The notes below the pieces were generated by a model. It searched no databases. It was not told the DNA's origin and worked only from the letters and a program-made list of their open reading frames with translations. From Lepidurus packardi (lineage: Eukaryota; Arthropoda; Branchiopoda; Notostraca; Triopsidae), in the NCBI GenBank assembly GCA_023053545.1, contig JAKZAN010000002.1, positions 12,830,790-12,894,789 on the forward strand: a stretch of DNA of 64,000 bases, written 5' to 3'. Made by a program: the position numbers and the translations under genes. How positions within the stretch are numbered: position 1 is the first letter of the stretch; every line of letters starts with the position of its first letter. This document shows, piece after piece, positions 34,870-45,809 of this stretch.

Positions 34870-37800
34870 GTGCAAGGGCGGCGTTAATCACCCAAGTCCC
34901 CGATGGAGTGATGGAGATGCCCACTCAGCGAGCCAGGATCGCGGACGTGGGGTGGGTAGAAGCGCTGGTCGACTGCGGAGCTCGCGTCAGCCAGATTAGG
35001 GAGAGAGATCTGGGTCCGCTGGTTGATTCGGTTCGGTCGACGGACTGCGCCAGCTATGAGTGAGCGGATGGACGGTTGACAGGCACTCTTGGCTCCATTC
35101 CTCTGACCGTGGAGGTACTCGGACAGGTAGTGAAGTTGCCACGCGTCATGGTCGTGGAGAACGCGCCGTTTGCGCTAATTCTTGGTGGCGACTGGTTCAG
35201 GGCAACCGAGGCGACTGTTCGTATGAGGAATGGCAGCTACGAGGTCGAGATAGGGAAGTCCGTGCTCTCACACTCTGACTCTGGAATCGTTATGGACCCA
35301 CTCGAGCATGACAACGATGTTAGGGCGATTGAGACCTGTGAAGTCGTCAGCAAGGCATCTGAAGCGTTTTCGGGGCAGGAGGCTGACGTACCTGCAGGTG
35401 CCCTTCGGCTTGTGCAAGCCACGGTGGCGGTCGACGATAAAGTTTTACGGATGGAGCCGAAGCTGAACTCCGAGCCTGGGTGCGAGTGGGCTACTCCAAG
35501 CTGTCTGCTGACAGTGGAGAGAGGAGTGGTACACGTTCCGGTGTTGAATTTTGGGGACCAGGCTGTTCGACTATCGAAGGGAAAAGCGTTGGGGCGTTGG
35601 GATTTGGTTGATGATCCTCCGCCGGAGCCAACGGGTCCTCTCCTCCCTGCTACGCGTGACGTTATGTGTGTCGCATCTTCGCCAATGGTCGGCCGCGACA
35701 ATGGGCTGAATTTACAACTGGGGGAAGAACTCCTTCCCGAAGAACGCAGCAGGTTGGCCACGATGCTCCAAGATTATGGAGACTGTTTCGCAAGGTCCAA
35801 GACGGACCTAGGGTTATGCAGCTTGATGCCTCATACCATCGATACCGGATGTTCGTTCCCAATTTCGGTCCACCCAAGGCGAGTACCTTTCCGGGAACGG
35901 GAGCTTATTCGCGAGCAAGTGAACGAGATGTTGAAGATGGACGTCATTGAGCCCTCTACAGTCCTTGGTCATTTCCGGTTGTCCTCGTGCGCAAGAAGGA
36001 CGGGAGTCCTCGGTTTTGCATCGATTACAGAAGACTCAACGACGCGACTCGGAAAGACGCGTATCCTCTCCCCAGAGTGGACGACGTTCTTGATCGACTG
36101 GCAGGGGCCTCGTACTTCAGTACGCTGGTTATGTGCCACGGATATTGGCAGGTGGGCATGGCCGAGGGAGACCGTCCGAAGACAGCCTTTTGTACACCTG
36201 ATGGCCTCTTCCAATACAAGCGTATGCCCCAAGGATTGTGCAACGCCCCTGCATCCTTTCAGCGTCTATTGGACCGGGTCCTCGGAAGCCTTAAGTGGCG
36301 CTTTTGTTTAGTTTACCTGGATGACATCATGGTGTTTTCTCGGACCTTTGAGGAGCATCTTGAACGGTTGTCATCTGTACTGATTTCCCTTAGGCAAGCA
36401 GGATTGTTGCTCAAACCGAGCAAATGCCTTCTCGCCAGTCGGAAGATCTTATTTTTGGGACACGTTATATCGGGAGATGGCATTCGGCCGGATCCTAACA
36501 AGATTGAAGCAGTTTCAAATCATCCAACCCCTAGGAACGTCCGCGACGTGCGGAGCTTCCTGGGCTTAGCTTCTTATTACCGCCGATTCGTTCCAGGCTT
36601 CGCAAACACCGCGAGTTCGCTGAACGATTTGTTGAAGAAAGATGTCGGTTGGACTTGGGAGAGCAATCAGGAGCTGGCCTTCGGAAGTCTGATTGCCGCT
36701 CTGACCTCCTCTCCTACCTTGGTACACTACGACGAGAACGCTTCCCTCGTTTTGCGAACGGACGCCAGTGGTACAGGGTTGGGAGCAGTGTTGTCACAGC
36801 TGGACGGCGATAAGGAAGGGGTCGTCAGTTACCTTAACCGTAGATTGTCCGATGCCGAAAGGAAATGGCACAGCAATGAGCTTGAATGCATGGCCGTCGT
36901 CTGGGCCGTTCAGAAGCTCAGGTCTTATTTGCTGGGAAAACACTTCACACTGCAGAAAGACAATAGCGCGGTGATGTGGCTTTTTAAGAAAAAAAACATC
37001 ACAGGGAAGTTCGCGCGGTGGGTACTGGCTCTACAAGAGTTCGATTTTGAAATCCGACACATCAAGGGCAGCCAGAACGTTGTCGCCGATGCGCTATCCA
37101 GGATCCCCGAGATGAGCCCAACGCCCGTGTGTGCGGCAATGGTCGTCCAGAGGGATGATTTCTTACTACAGCAGAAAAGCGACCAGCAACTGTCTGCCAT
37201 TATGGAGTCTCTGGAGGCTGGAGAATCTGAGCACTCCCGCAGTTATGTTATGAAGGAAGGCGTTCTTTATCATACCACCGGAGACCAGGGTAGAAAACTG
37301 CGTTTGGTCGTACCTCGCTGTCTGCGAAGAACCGTACTCTCAGAATGTCACGACAGTATTAGTGGGGGTCATCTGGGCATCGCGAAAACCTTCGATAAGG
37401 TTGCGAATCGGTATTGGTGGACGAAACACGTGCAGGATTACGTAAGGTCCTGCATTAGATGCCAGACTTTCAAGCCTATGTCAGGGAAACCCATGGGCAA
37501 ATTGCAGTCGATAACACCCCTGAATATCCCGTTTCTAACTATGGGAATCGATCATGTTGGGCCCCTTCGGACGACAATGCGGGGTAATCAGCACGTGTTG
37601 GTGGCGGTAGATTATGCGACCCGTTGGGTGGAGGCCTTGGCTGTTCCGGATACCTCAGCGTCGGTGGCGGCTGAGTTCCTCCTGAATCAAGTCGTCTATC
37701 GTCACGGTGCACCGGATAAGCTGATCAGTGATCGAGGGAAGGCTTTCACTGCGCAAATATTCGAAAAAGCATTGGAAACCATTGGAGTCCGTCATGCGAT

Positions 37801-38552
37801 GGCGGCAGCGTACCACCCGCAGACCAACGGCCTGTGCGAGCGGACTAACAAAAGCCTGATGGCAGTAATGGCCCTTTGTATTGGCGGACTTGAACGGGAT
37901 TGGGACCTCTTCGTCCCTGGTGTCGTATTCGCGCTTAACACCTCACGTCAGGAGACAACCAAGTACTCCCCGTTTGAGCTCGTATACGGAAGGTCTCCCG
38001 TCTTGCCAGAGTACACGCAGTACCCCTGGCCATGTGAGCCCGCCATTAGCTATCGCACCTTCCTGAGAGAAGTGAGAGGAAAGCTACGGAAAGCCCGACA
38101 TCGAACGCTTATAGCGCAACGGAGGAGGACTAGTCATATTAATGCTCGCCGACGCCCTGCTCCCACTTTTGCTAAGGACTCCCTGGTGTAGGTGCTTCGA
38201 CCCCGGAGGAATGGCAATGGGAATCGAAAGTTTCAACCTCGATTTCAGGGTCCATTTCGGGTCATCAAGCGAGTCACACCGGTGACTTATAAAGTGGGCG
38301 ATCTACCTGGCCGTCATACGAGGAAAAGATGGCGAATATTCCCGGCTCACGTGAGTCAGCTGAAGAAATTCAAAGGAGGATTCGTTGAGTGCCAGCAATT
38401 CTGGAAGTGACGGTGAAGCTGATCACGCAGAGGATGGCCCGAACGAATCGTTACCGTTGGCATCTACCGATGAGGAAGTTGGCGCGGAATCCCGCACCCG
38501 GATAGGTCGAACTGTTCGCCGACCCCGTCGTTTTGCGGATTACGTCGCCTGA
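34870..38552 (+). pseudogene. pol: Ty3/gypsy pol (PR-RT-RNaseH-IN), disrupted
   Basis: The protease begins in the -1 frame. Its active-site triad reads D-C-G-A at about 34971-34982, where D-T/S-G-A is usual, and a TGA at 35061-35063 interrupts it. The reading frame changes near 35960, at the start of RT. RT then continues in frame to 38191, with the YLDD catalytic box near 36313. In the motif-A position (codon 36128-36130) Val stands where the family has its first catalytic Asp. RNase H follows (TDASGTGLGAVLSQ). Integrase has an HHCC zinc finger (about 37345-37470), an Asp in each of GIDHVG and VDYATRW, then ISDRGKAF, and the final Glu in NGLCERTNK. A TAG at 38189-38191 splits the C-terminal domain, and another frame change lies near 38375. 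The last frame ends at 38552. The product should not work in cis. Confidence 0.88.
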
Positions 38553-38679
38553 GATTCTTTATTACTTATGTTGTGATTGTATCACTGGGTGATGGGTGTT
38601 AAGTTCTTACGGATAGTCAAGCGAGCAACTGTTTGGTTAGGCCGCGCCGGGGACGTCGCGTGGGGGGTAGGTGGCCGAG

Positions 38680-38922
38680 TGTGGCGTGAGGCCCAGGAGA
38701 TGGCCCGTAGCCATCCTTCCTCTGCGTACTTTCCTTTGTACTCTTTTCTCTTTCTCCTCTTTTTCCGTTTTTTACTCGTTGCTGACGGGTCGTTTTTTGT
38801 ATGGTCGGTGGCGAGGGGTGCTTGTTTTGGCAGTCGGTCTTTGGTACGAACTCGAGAACAAACGGTGACTTTACTCTCTCCAAGCAAAGGGGTTTAGTAG
38901 ATTAATTCGGCTACTTGCTACA
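38680..38922 (+). repeat. 3' LTR
   Basis: 243 bases matching the 5' LTR except three substitutions (at about element offsets 23, 103 and 137). It is preceded by a G-rich tggggggtaggtgg stretch that is a candidate polypurine tract. Confidence 0.95.
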
Positions 38923-38924
38923 GT

Positions 38925-40620
38925 AGTCTACTAGACAGTTCCTTAACTTATATTGTCGTTCTGGTTCAATTTCCCCAACTTTTTCATTGTTAAACTTTGA
39001 ACGTTGAGCTGCAAGTAGTCTTATCTCCCGTCAATAGATGGCACTGATGCACCATTTCTCAGTATCATTTCAGAAATTTTAAACAAGGAATGAAAAGAAA
39101 CTGAAATAGGTCATTGAAACATTATTTGTCCAAAACATATCTTAATAAGAATTACTTTACCTGCTGCTTAAGGTTTATAAATGATTTATTTAAGATTTTC
39201 ATAACAAGGAATGAAAAGAAACAGAAAGAGGTAATTGAAACATTATTTGTCCAAAAATATCTTAATAACAATTACTTTACCTGCTGCTTAAGATTTATAA
39301 ATGATTTATTTAAGATTTTCATAACTTGAGCATTATGCAAAGAATTATGGAATACCGTCAAATCCGTCAAATTGATATACCAATAGGTTTAAGTCGTTGT
39401 TTAAGGCTAGGAATCGAAATTCAGGGTCAGTTAAATTCAGTTAAAAGTCAGTTATTGGAATACCGTTAAATCGGTCAAATTGATATACCAATTGATTAAG
39501 TCGTTGTTTAAGGCTAGGAATCGAAATTCAGGGCTTACTTATTTTACAAGTGAAGTTAAAAATCAGTTATATTACTTGGTTTGAGGTAAGAGACGCGTAA
39601 TTAGGCACGGCAGAGTGTAGACTGTTAATATTCCAGACAATATAAACTGCCACATTGAGGATGGTAAGAAAATAGATCTCGCTACGACGCATTTTGATAA
39701 AATACTGCGGGGTGTTGGAAACATTTTAGGTTCGAACTGTCTGTTTGAGAGCTGTCTCCACTAGTATGTGAAATTTATAACAAAGGAAACGTTTCGTTGA
39801 CGTGTCCATTTCAGGAAAAGATCCAACGAAAAAGACCTGGGAGGTGTTTTCCTTATTCTTCCGTTACACGAATGCTCATGCCGTCGATCGTCTATCTGTT
39901 CAATTATATCACTCAGCCATGCATTTTCAAGGAATATAATGGTGTCTTGGAAACTTGGGGCAGGCGGCCACTAGGTATGAAAACGGTCCTAATTTGGGGC
40001 ACGTGTCTACGTAATTGCCTCGGAGGAAGTTTCTAGGTTGATAGCTCACCTCATTTTCCTGGAGCCGTTTCCGCCCGCGTTGTACGGATAGTTTTTATAC
40101 CGATCTTTTGAATCCCTGTAGTACTTGGCTCACTAGTGTGTTGAGCACAGAAGCACTTTTGCAAAAATTGATCTTTACAAAACATTACTAGTAGTAGTAA
40201 GGAAATTCAACCTAAATCGCTACAGTTTATGCCAGGGAAAATATACTATCCTGAAAGCTGTTCGAGAGCTGTCTCAATTATTGTATGAATTATTTGAAAT
40301 TCCTGTGTCAATTGTTTATGAGACAGGAAACGTTTCGTTGAAGTACCCATTTCCCGTTAATTACTTTGTTCCAAAACTTGGCTGATGGATAGGATGTACT
40401 TAAAGCAGCTAAACTTCCTGCACAAATAGATTTAGAACTAAATAATAACTAAATGAGTAGTAAATAATAATTTAAAACTAAAAAGGAGAATGAAAACTAG
40501 GGAGACTGGAGGTAAATTCAAATACTCAATACTTTTTATCATTCGACGATACATTTGGCCACACATGATATCTTTTGCACCCAAACAAGGAAAAAAATAT
40601 AATATATATCTTAAAAAAAA
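38925..40620. repeat. Gene-poor stretch with small duplications
   Basis: A ~122-bp duplication lies at 39111-39330 (aacattatttgtccaaaa twice). A second, of ~109 bp, lies at 39345-39540 (accgtcaaatccgtcaaat and its variant). A diverged third pair is gagagctgtctc...ggaaacgtttcgttgaagt near 39750 and 40265. Two open stretches without ATG on the minus strand (about 39790-39995 and 40047-40120) could be exons, but no consistent splice phase joined them. Confidence 0.6.
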
Positions 40621-40628
40621 TTCCCCCC

Positions 40629-43600
40629 CTATTTTCCCTTTAATTGTTTGAGTAATCCTTTAATCCCGCCATGAGAGTAAGGGCGATTTCTGTAGGGTCT
40701 CGAAGCAGGGTATTGCTGGACAAGTGGCGCGGGTCGGTAGTCGTTTTGGGGAGCTGGTTGATAGCCGCCATAGCCTGGTGACGGGGAATCGTGATAAGGT
40801 GGAGGAGTGAGTTGTATTTCTTCGGGAAACTTGACTCCTGAAGCAGGGTGAGAGTATTGGGGTGCACTGGGTTGAAAGGGAGGTTGAAACGGGACAAATT
40901 CCACTGGCGGCAACTCTGGAGCAGGGTAAGGTGGCTAAAAAGTCAGAGAGAACGAACCGTTAATGAATTGTACTCGTAAAATTAACTAAAGATTCAAAGT
41001 ATGCGAGTAGAAGACAGTTTTGAGGATTACATTGTTTGGCTGAGGAGGTGGTTGGTAGGTCGTGTCCCGCCATCTAGTGAGATCCATGCGCGGTAAGACA
41101 GAGCTCTTGCAGGATACGCGGGGGTTACTATGGAATACACAGGCAATACAAGACTTTGAATCAAGAGAAAGGGAGAAACTTACATTTCATGGTCGGGCAG
41201 TACCATGACGTAAAGCTGGGCGGTTTCGATATGGTCGGTATTGTCGCAGACGATGCGTGACAGTTTCATTTTACGGATTTCAGCTAACTGGTCTAATTGG
41301 TTTGAAAATGTTGGATAAGGCAGTCCATTTTGGGGAGATTTTTATTATTTAGCTTACCCAAAGTCAAAGCGCTAGGCCAGCCGGTATTCTCGTACCAGAA
41401 TCGATCTCCGTATCGCAGTTTCTTGAAGTTTTCGGCTATGATGCACCCAAAAACGGGTCCGACCATACTGCCAGGAAGGGGACGTTCTGAAATGCCGGCG
41501 GTCCATAAGTCTAGGTCATCCGGAGTCCTAAGATCAGAGGATGATTAACAGCTCATAAGGCAGTAAAGTGAAGCGGATAGGAGGCGATAAGTACTTGTAG
41601 ATTCCGGAATAGCGGTATATCGTTTCATTGGTGAAGACTGCCGATAAATCGTTCCAATTGCGTGCGCGAGGGTATCCGCAGTACTCACGGAATGCATTGT
41701 AAGAGGGTATGCCAAAATCTCGGCCTCGTTGCATGTTGATAGCAGCGAGATCTAAGCCCCACTTGTGCGTCGATCCTTGGAACAAGTGATTGGTAAGCTA
41801 GAAGAGAAGAAAACAGCGGCATTTTTAGTTACGGCCAGTCTGAGATTCACTTATTGAGCAAAGTATCTGTTTGTTTTTTTACTTCTTGTGTAACGGATTC
41901 ATCCATAGCTTGGCACACTTGGTTCATTAATCCCGCCACGTACTGATCACATTGCCCACCTTTGTACAAGTTGTAAGGTTGCAAAAGCATTTCGCTTAAC
42001 CGCTGCGAAGCTGTTAGACAAGGAAATTAGTGTTTACGGTTGGTGAAGACAAAAAACTTACAAACGTATTTGTGGTTAGGACTCCAGCGTTCAATGGCCG
42101 AAGGCAACAGCGAGTGGCCAAAACGATACGCAGACGTAATAAAGGCATCGGTTACTGTCGGATCCGTTTTAGGATCATACCGAGTAAAGTATCCCTGTAA
42201 ATGATCAGCTTGTTATAACCACAAAACCACACATTTACCAAAATGTAACGGTTTTCCAGCTGTTTCTGAAACTGTAATCCTTTTTTCTCTACAACGTTCC
42301 GTTGCCGAGTTATGGCGTTTAGTAACTTGCGTCTTTTATAGTTTCCGGGGTGAAAAAGGTCACCGCCACCCCGAAAGCAGGTCACCAAGTTCACCACATA
42401 ATAAAAATGGTCATAAAGAGCAGGTCAGCTCCTTTCTTCCCTTTTCCCCCCTCTTTGAGCTTCTTTCCCTTCTCTCCCACCCCATTTTATGGTTCTAAGG
42501 TTCCCTTCCCATCACCCGCTCCCTAGTCTCCCCTTCCCTTTCCCATCATCCGCTCCCCAGCTTACCGCAAAAAGGTTCGATGGCCGCGAAGGGTTAGAAT
42601 CGCAGTGGGGGAAGGGAATCGGTCCCTTTTTAGCGCCTGGGGCCTTTTAGGGGTGAATCGACTACGCTTAAAGATTAATAATTCGGCAACGCGGCGTCGG
42701 ATAAACAAAAGCAATACATCTTTGGAATCGTGAAAGAATCCCGCACCGGATTACGAGCTTACCTCAGATTGGAGAATGATTTCATAGCGTTCCATCAAGT
42801 CTTTGCCCAACACCATGGGCAGCAATTCATTGTACGTAATGTGCTGGACTAGGGCGATTACGATATGGCGCGTTTCCTGGTACAATTTCTCATCGTCCCA
42901 GTGCGGATTAATTAGACTGAGTTCCCATGCAATGCGGTTATGCTCCCTAAGCATTAGCACATGGATGACGGTGAGCACCAATTGCTCATTGGCTCGGATA
43001 TCCCCCGCCATAAAGCAATACATGTCGTTGCCGGGGCGGATGCAGTTTTCGTCCGGGTTCTCTAACTGGAGCGGTAAAAGGTCTTTCAAACCATGTTCCC
43101 TAAACGCAGGCAATGACTTTAATTGCCCGCCTTTGAAAGTCCTCAATTTATCCGCCCTTTCTTTGGATGACCCATATATGAAGTTGGCGTCTAATGTGCT
43201 CGTGATTTCATTCAGTTGGTTGCGTGGACCTAGATTTGAACCATAATTTCTTGAGAAAAACAACCCCAAAAGTGAGACCACATCACGACCATCTGATAAC
43301 GTGTTTCTTTCGTGACATAAGAAATCTTTAAAAAAGAACCAGTCGCTGCACGAGATAAGCGGGTCCTTACCTAATTTGCATTGGGGTCTCAGACTGGATG
43401 CTGTGCGAACAAATTCCATGCATCGTTGACGGAAAAGCGAGTAGAACTTATCTTGCTGCGGAATCTCAATAGGCCAGCACGACGGGTGCTTCTCTTTGTC
43501 TGATGGTTGGTTGCAGCATGTCAAGTCTTGGTGCGTGACGGGATCTTTATGGGAAGCAATGTAAATAAACAATATCTTTAACAAAAAATCTGTCGAGACC

Positions 43601-45734
43601 ACGCATACATTTGAAAAATCTCCCAGTTATCCCAGACGACTCGGAATTTCGAGCGTAAAATAACCAAGGATCATTCCTGTTTGTTTTTACTTGATTGTAC
43701 TTACGAAAAGAGAATTTTTTTTTTACCTTTGACGACTCCTGCTAATGTCATATCATGGTCCACTGCTTGGCCCCAGGCGATTAAGAATACCGTAACTGCA
43801 TGGTCATGGTAACCCAAATCCTGGTGAGCTGTTGCCGAGACGGAACGCGTGGTAGGTAGCGGCTCCCCGTTATACGCTACCCGCGGTTCACTCACACCTT
43901 CATAAATTACAAGTTTAAACTTGGAACCACGGAAGAAAACGAAAAAAAAGGGTTAGGTTGGGCCGTAATTACCGTCAGCGTAATTAGGAGGCATTTGGCG
44001 GCGGAAGCCAGTGAGACTGGCACCCCAATGTGGGTTGTCGAGGTTGTTGCACATGCCGTTGTGTTGGCGGTATCGGCGGACCTCACATTTCGGATACTTG
44101 AGATACGCCGGACAGTAGCGGTCAATGACAGTCTTACGGGTATCAATGAGCGGGAGACCGTTATGAACAGCGTCGCGGGGCAAACCATACCTACCAAGCG
44201 TCAAAGGATAACTTAAAAGTGTTTTTTTACGATGGAATGAGTCGACTTTAACCCTTATTTCAAAGTTCCGTGCTCAATTTCCATGTGGAATTCAAAACTA
44301 CCGATGCTCCGGCTGAATCGGCACCGTTAGTGCCTTACCAATGATGCAATGACGCAACAATGAATATGAAACGTTAAATCTACCGATGTTTTGCGTAAGG
44401 TCCGGCTGAATCGGCACCGTTAGTGCCTTACCAACGATGCAATCACGCAACAATGAATATGAAACAAGAAAGTCACCGATATTCACCGTAAGGTCCGGCT
44501 GAATCGACACCGTTAGTGCCTTACCAATGATGCAATGACGCAACAATGAATATGAAACAAGAAAGTTATCGATGTTTTTCGTAAGGTCCGGCTGAATCGG
44601 CACCGTTAGTGCCTTACCAAAGATGTAATGACGCAACAATGAACATGAAACGTTAAAGCTACCGATGTTTTCCGTAAGGTCCGGCTGAATCGGCAGCGTT
44701 AGGGCCTGATCAATGATGCAATGACGCAACAATGAACATGAAACGTTAAAGCTACCGATGTTTTGCGTAAGGTCCGGCTGAATCGGCACCGTTAGTGCCT
44801 TATCAATGGTGCAATGACGCAACAATGAACATGAAACGTTAAAGCTACCGATGTTTTGCGTAAGGTCCGGCTGAATCGGCACCGTTAGTGCCTTACCAAT
44901 GGTGCAATGACGCAACAATGAATATGAAACAAGAAAGCCACCGATGTTCACCGTAAGGTCCGGCTGAACTCGGGCCCTACCACTGCCTTGCCAATTGGTT
45001 TAATGACGCAACAGTGAAAAATAAGTTTTAAACCGATGAAAATACACTTCTTACCGGGAATGTTTAGGACAAACCCGGCTTTGGTCCTTTCGACCAGTTA
45101 GCTTTCTTTGACCAGTTAGCTTTCTTTTTAGGACGGGAATAGAACAAGTATGAAATATCAACCGGCATACTCTTAGTGGGTTGTACACTGTATAATTAAC
45201 CATACTAAACTCGAGCGTTAACTTAACCATAGCAAATGGTAACTTACTGCTTGGCCAAGATCTTTGAGGCTTCGGTGAGCACTTCAGCCAGCAGGTTAAT
45301 GTCTTGGTCGGTCATAACTTTGCCCTTGGGTTCTGCGGGTAGCCGCCATTTTTGTTGCGCCGCATAAAAAGCTGCGTTCACGGCTTCGTAACTGACGCAA
45401 GTATCGCTGCCCGTGTAGCCTTGACTACATAGTAAAAGCGAAAGTGAAGTGGAAGATTTCGTCATTAGGAGTGAATGCTTTTTGCTAGAGTAAAAGAATT
45501 CAATGCTAACTTGATGTTGTTGAAGTGGTCGTATTGCGAAGATTTGCCCAGGTTGGGGATAAGCAGGGCGCACTGAGCATTGTTAGGAGGTGGACCGGGA
45601 ACCGGAGCAGGGGCAGGGACATGAGGCACGAGGGTTTCGCCTGCAGGCACGGCCCCGTATGAAAGGACCGACTGGGCTATACTGAGCAAGCACCAGGCTG
45701 TAGAGAAAGTCCTGAAAAGCGTAAACAACGTCAT
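40629..45734 (-). CDS. Secreted animal haem peroxidase, 13 exons, 858 aa
   Basis: Exons in coding order: 45734-45511, 45424-45248, 44190-43973, 43897-43727, 43544-43371, 43229-42763, 42194-42062, 42010-41883, 41797-41595, 41527-41358, 41292-41184, 41127-41031 and 40934-40629. Every intron is GT-AG and every phase closes, giving 2577 coding bases. A signal peptide (about residues 1-25) is followed by a Pro/Ala-rich linker. The catalytic core has WGQAVDHD with the haem-ester Asp253, distal His254 and calcium-binding Asp255. It also has DIRANE with catalytic Arg400 and haem-ester Glu403, LREHNR, FGHSL with proximal His504, and NMQRGRD with Asn585. These are the myeloperoxidase/chorion peroxidase/peroxinectin family signatures, so an H2O2-dependent secreted enzyme is expected, probably cross-linking or oxidising extracellular matrix. 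Oddities: Phe592 follows RGRD where His is usual, and there is a ~100-residue Pro/Tyr/Gln-rich tail ending basic. Substrate and developmental role cannot be read from the sequence. Confidence 0.92.
42420..42560. repeat. Pyrimidine-rich tract in peroxidase intron
   Basis: A C/T-rich stretch (cccttttccccc and ttccctttccc words), with short direct repeats of cccttcccatcaccgctccc type, lies in the intron between exons 42763-43229 and 42062-42194. No coding signal. Confidence 0.5.
44290..45030. repeat. 93-bp intronic tandem array, 8 copies
   Basis: The word tccggctgaa recurs at 44308, 44401, 44494, 44587, 44680, 44773, 44866 and 44959, exactly 93 bases apart each time. The array sits in the ~1.06 kb intron between peroxidase exons 2 and 3. 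Because 93 is 31 codons, it yields a 217-aa repetitive minus-strand frame on the sense strand of the gene. That frame is not needed for a perfect peroxidase gene model. Confidence 0.95.
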
Positions 45735-45800
45735 ATAGTTCAGTGAAAAAGAGGACTGGCTAGTAATATATCTCCTCTTTTTACAATCCAGCTTTTTCAG
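45735..45800 (-). promoter_or_regulatory. Putative peroxidase promoter region
   Basis: On the minus strand an AT-rich gatatatta word lies about 40 bases upstream of the ATG at 45734. It is followed by a ccagtcc initiator-like word. The spacing would leave a very short 5' UTR, so this is only suggestive. Confidence 0.3.
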
Positions 45801-45809
45801 CTACTGCAA

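Larger units (their letters stand above)
33161..38922 (+). mobile_element. Full-length Ty3/gypsy LTR retrotransposon, coding disrupted
   Basis: Two 243-bp LTRs (TG...CA) enclose gag, then pol in the order protease, reverse transcriptase, RNase H, integrase, which is diagnostic of Ty3/gypsy. No envelope gene is present. The LTRs differ at three positions, so the insertion looks recent. Yet the coding region carries an in-frame stop in the protease, a frameshift before the RT, a Val at the first RT catalytic aspartate, a stop in the integrase tail and a frameshift near its end. No perfect target duplication abuts the ends. The hexamer tagtct occurs at 33153-33158 and at 38924-38929, close to both ends. 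The element lies 0.9 kb upstream of the GT49 exons in opposite orientation. Confidence 0.95.

Noticed and set aside
33894..35278. Alternative frames over gag/pol of the LTR element
   Set aside because: The true gag and pol frames carry the zinc knuckle, protease and RT motifs. The others are shadows.
39790..40120. Possible minus-strand exons (one ~69 codons from about 39995, one ending at a gtgagc donor near 40047)
   Set aside because: The splice phases do not join in an open frame and no domain was recognised. They could still belong to the missing 5' end of the GT49 gene but cannot be supported.
44298..44951. 217-aa repetitive minus-strand frame as a gene
   Set aside because: It is the 93-bp intronic array. 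The peroxidase model is complete without it. Kept only as a finding.
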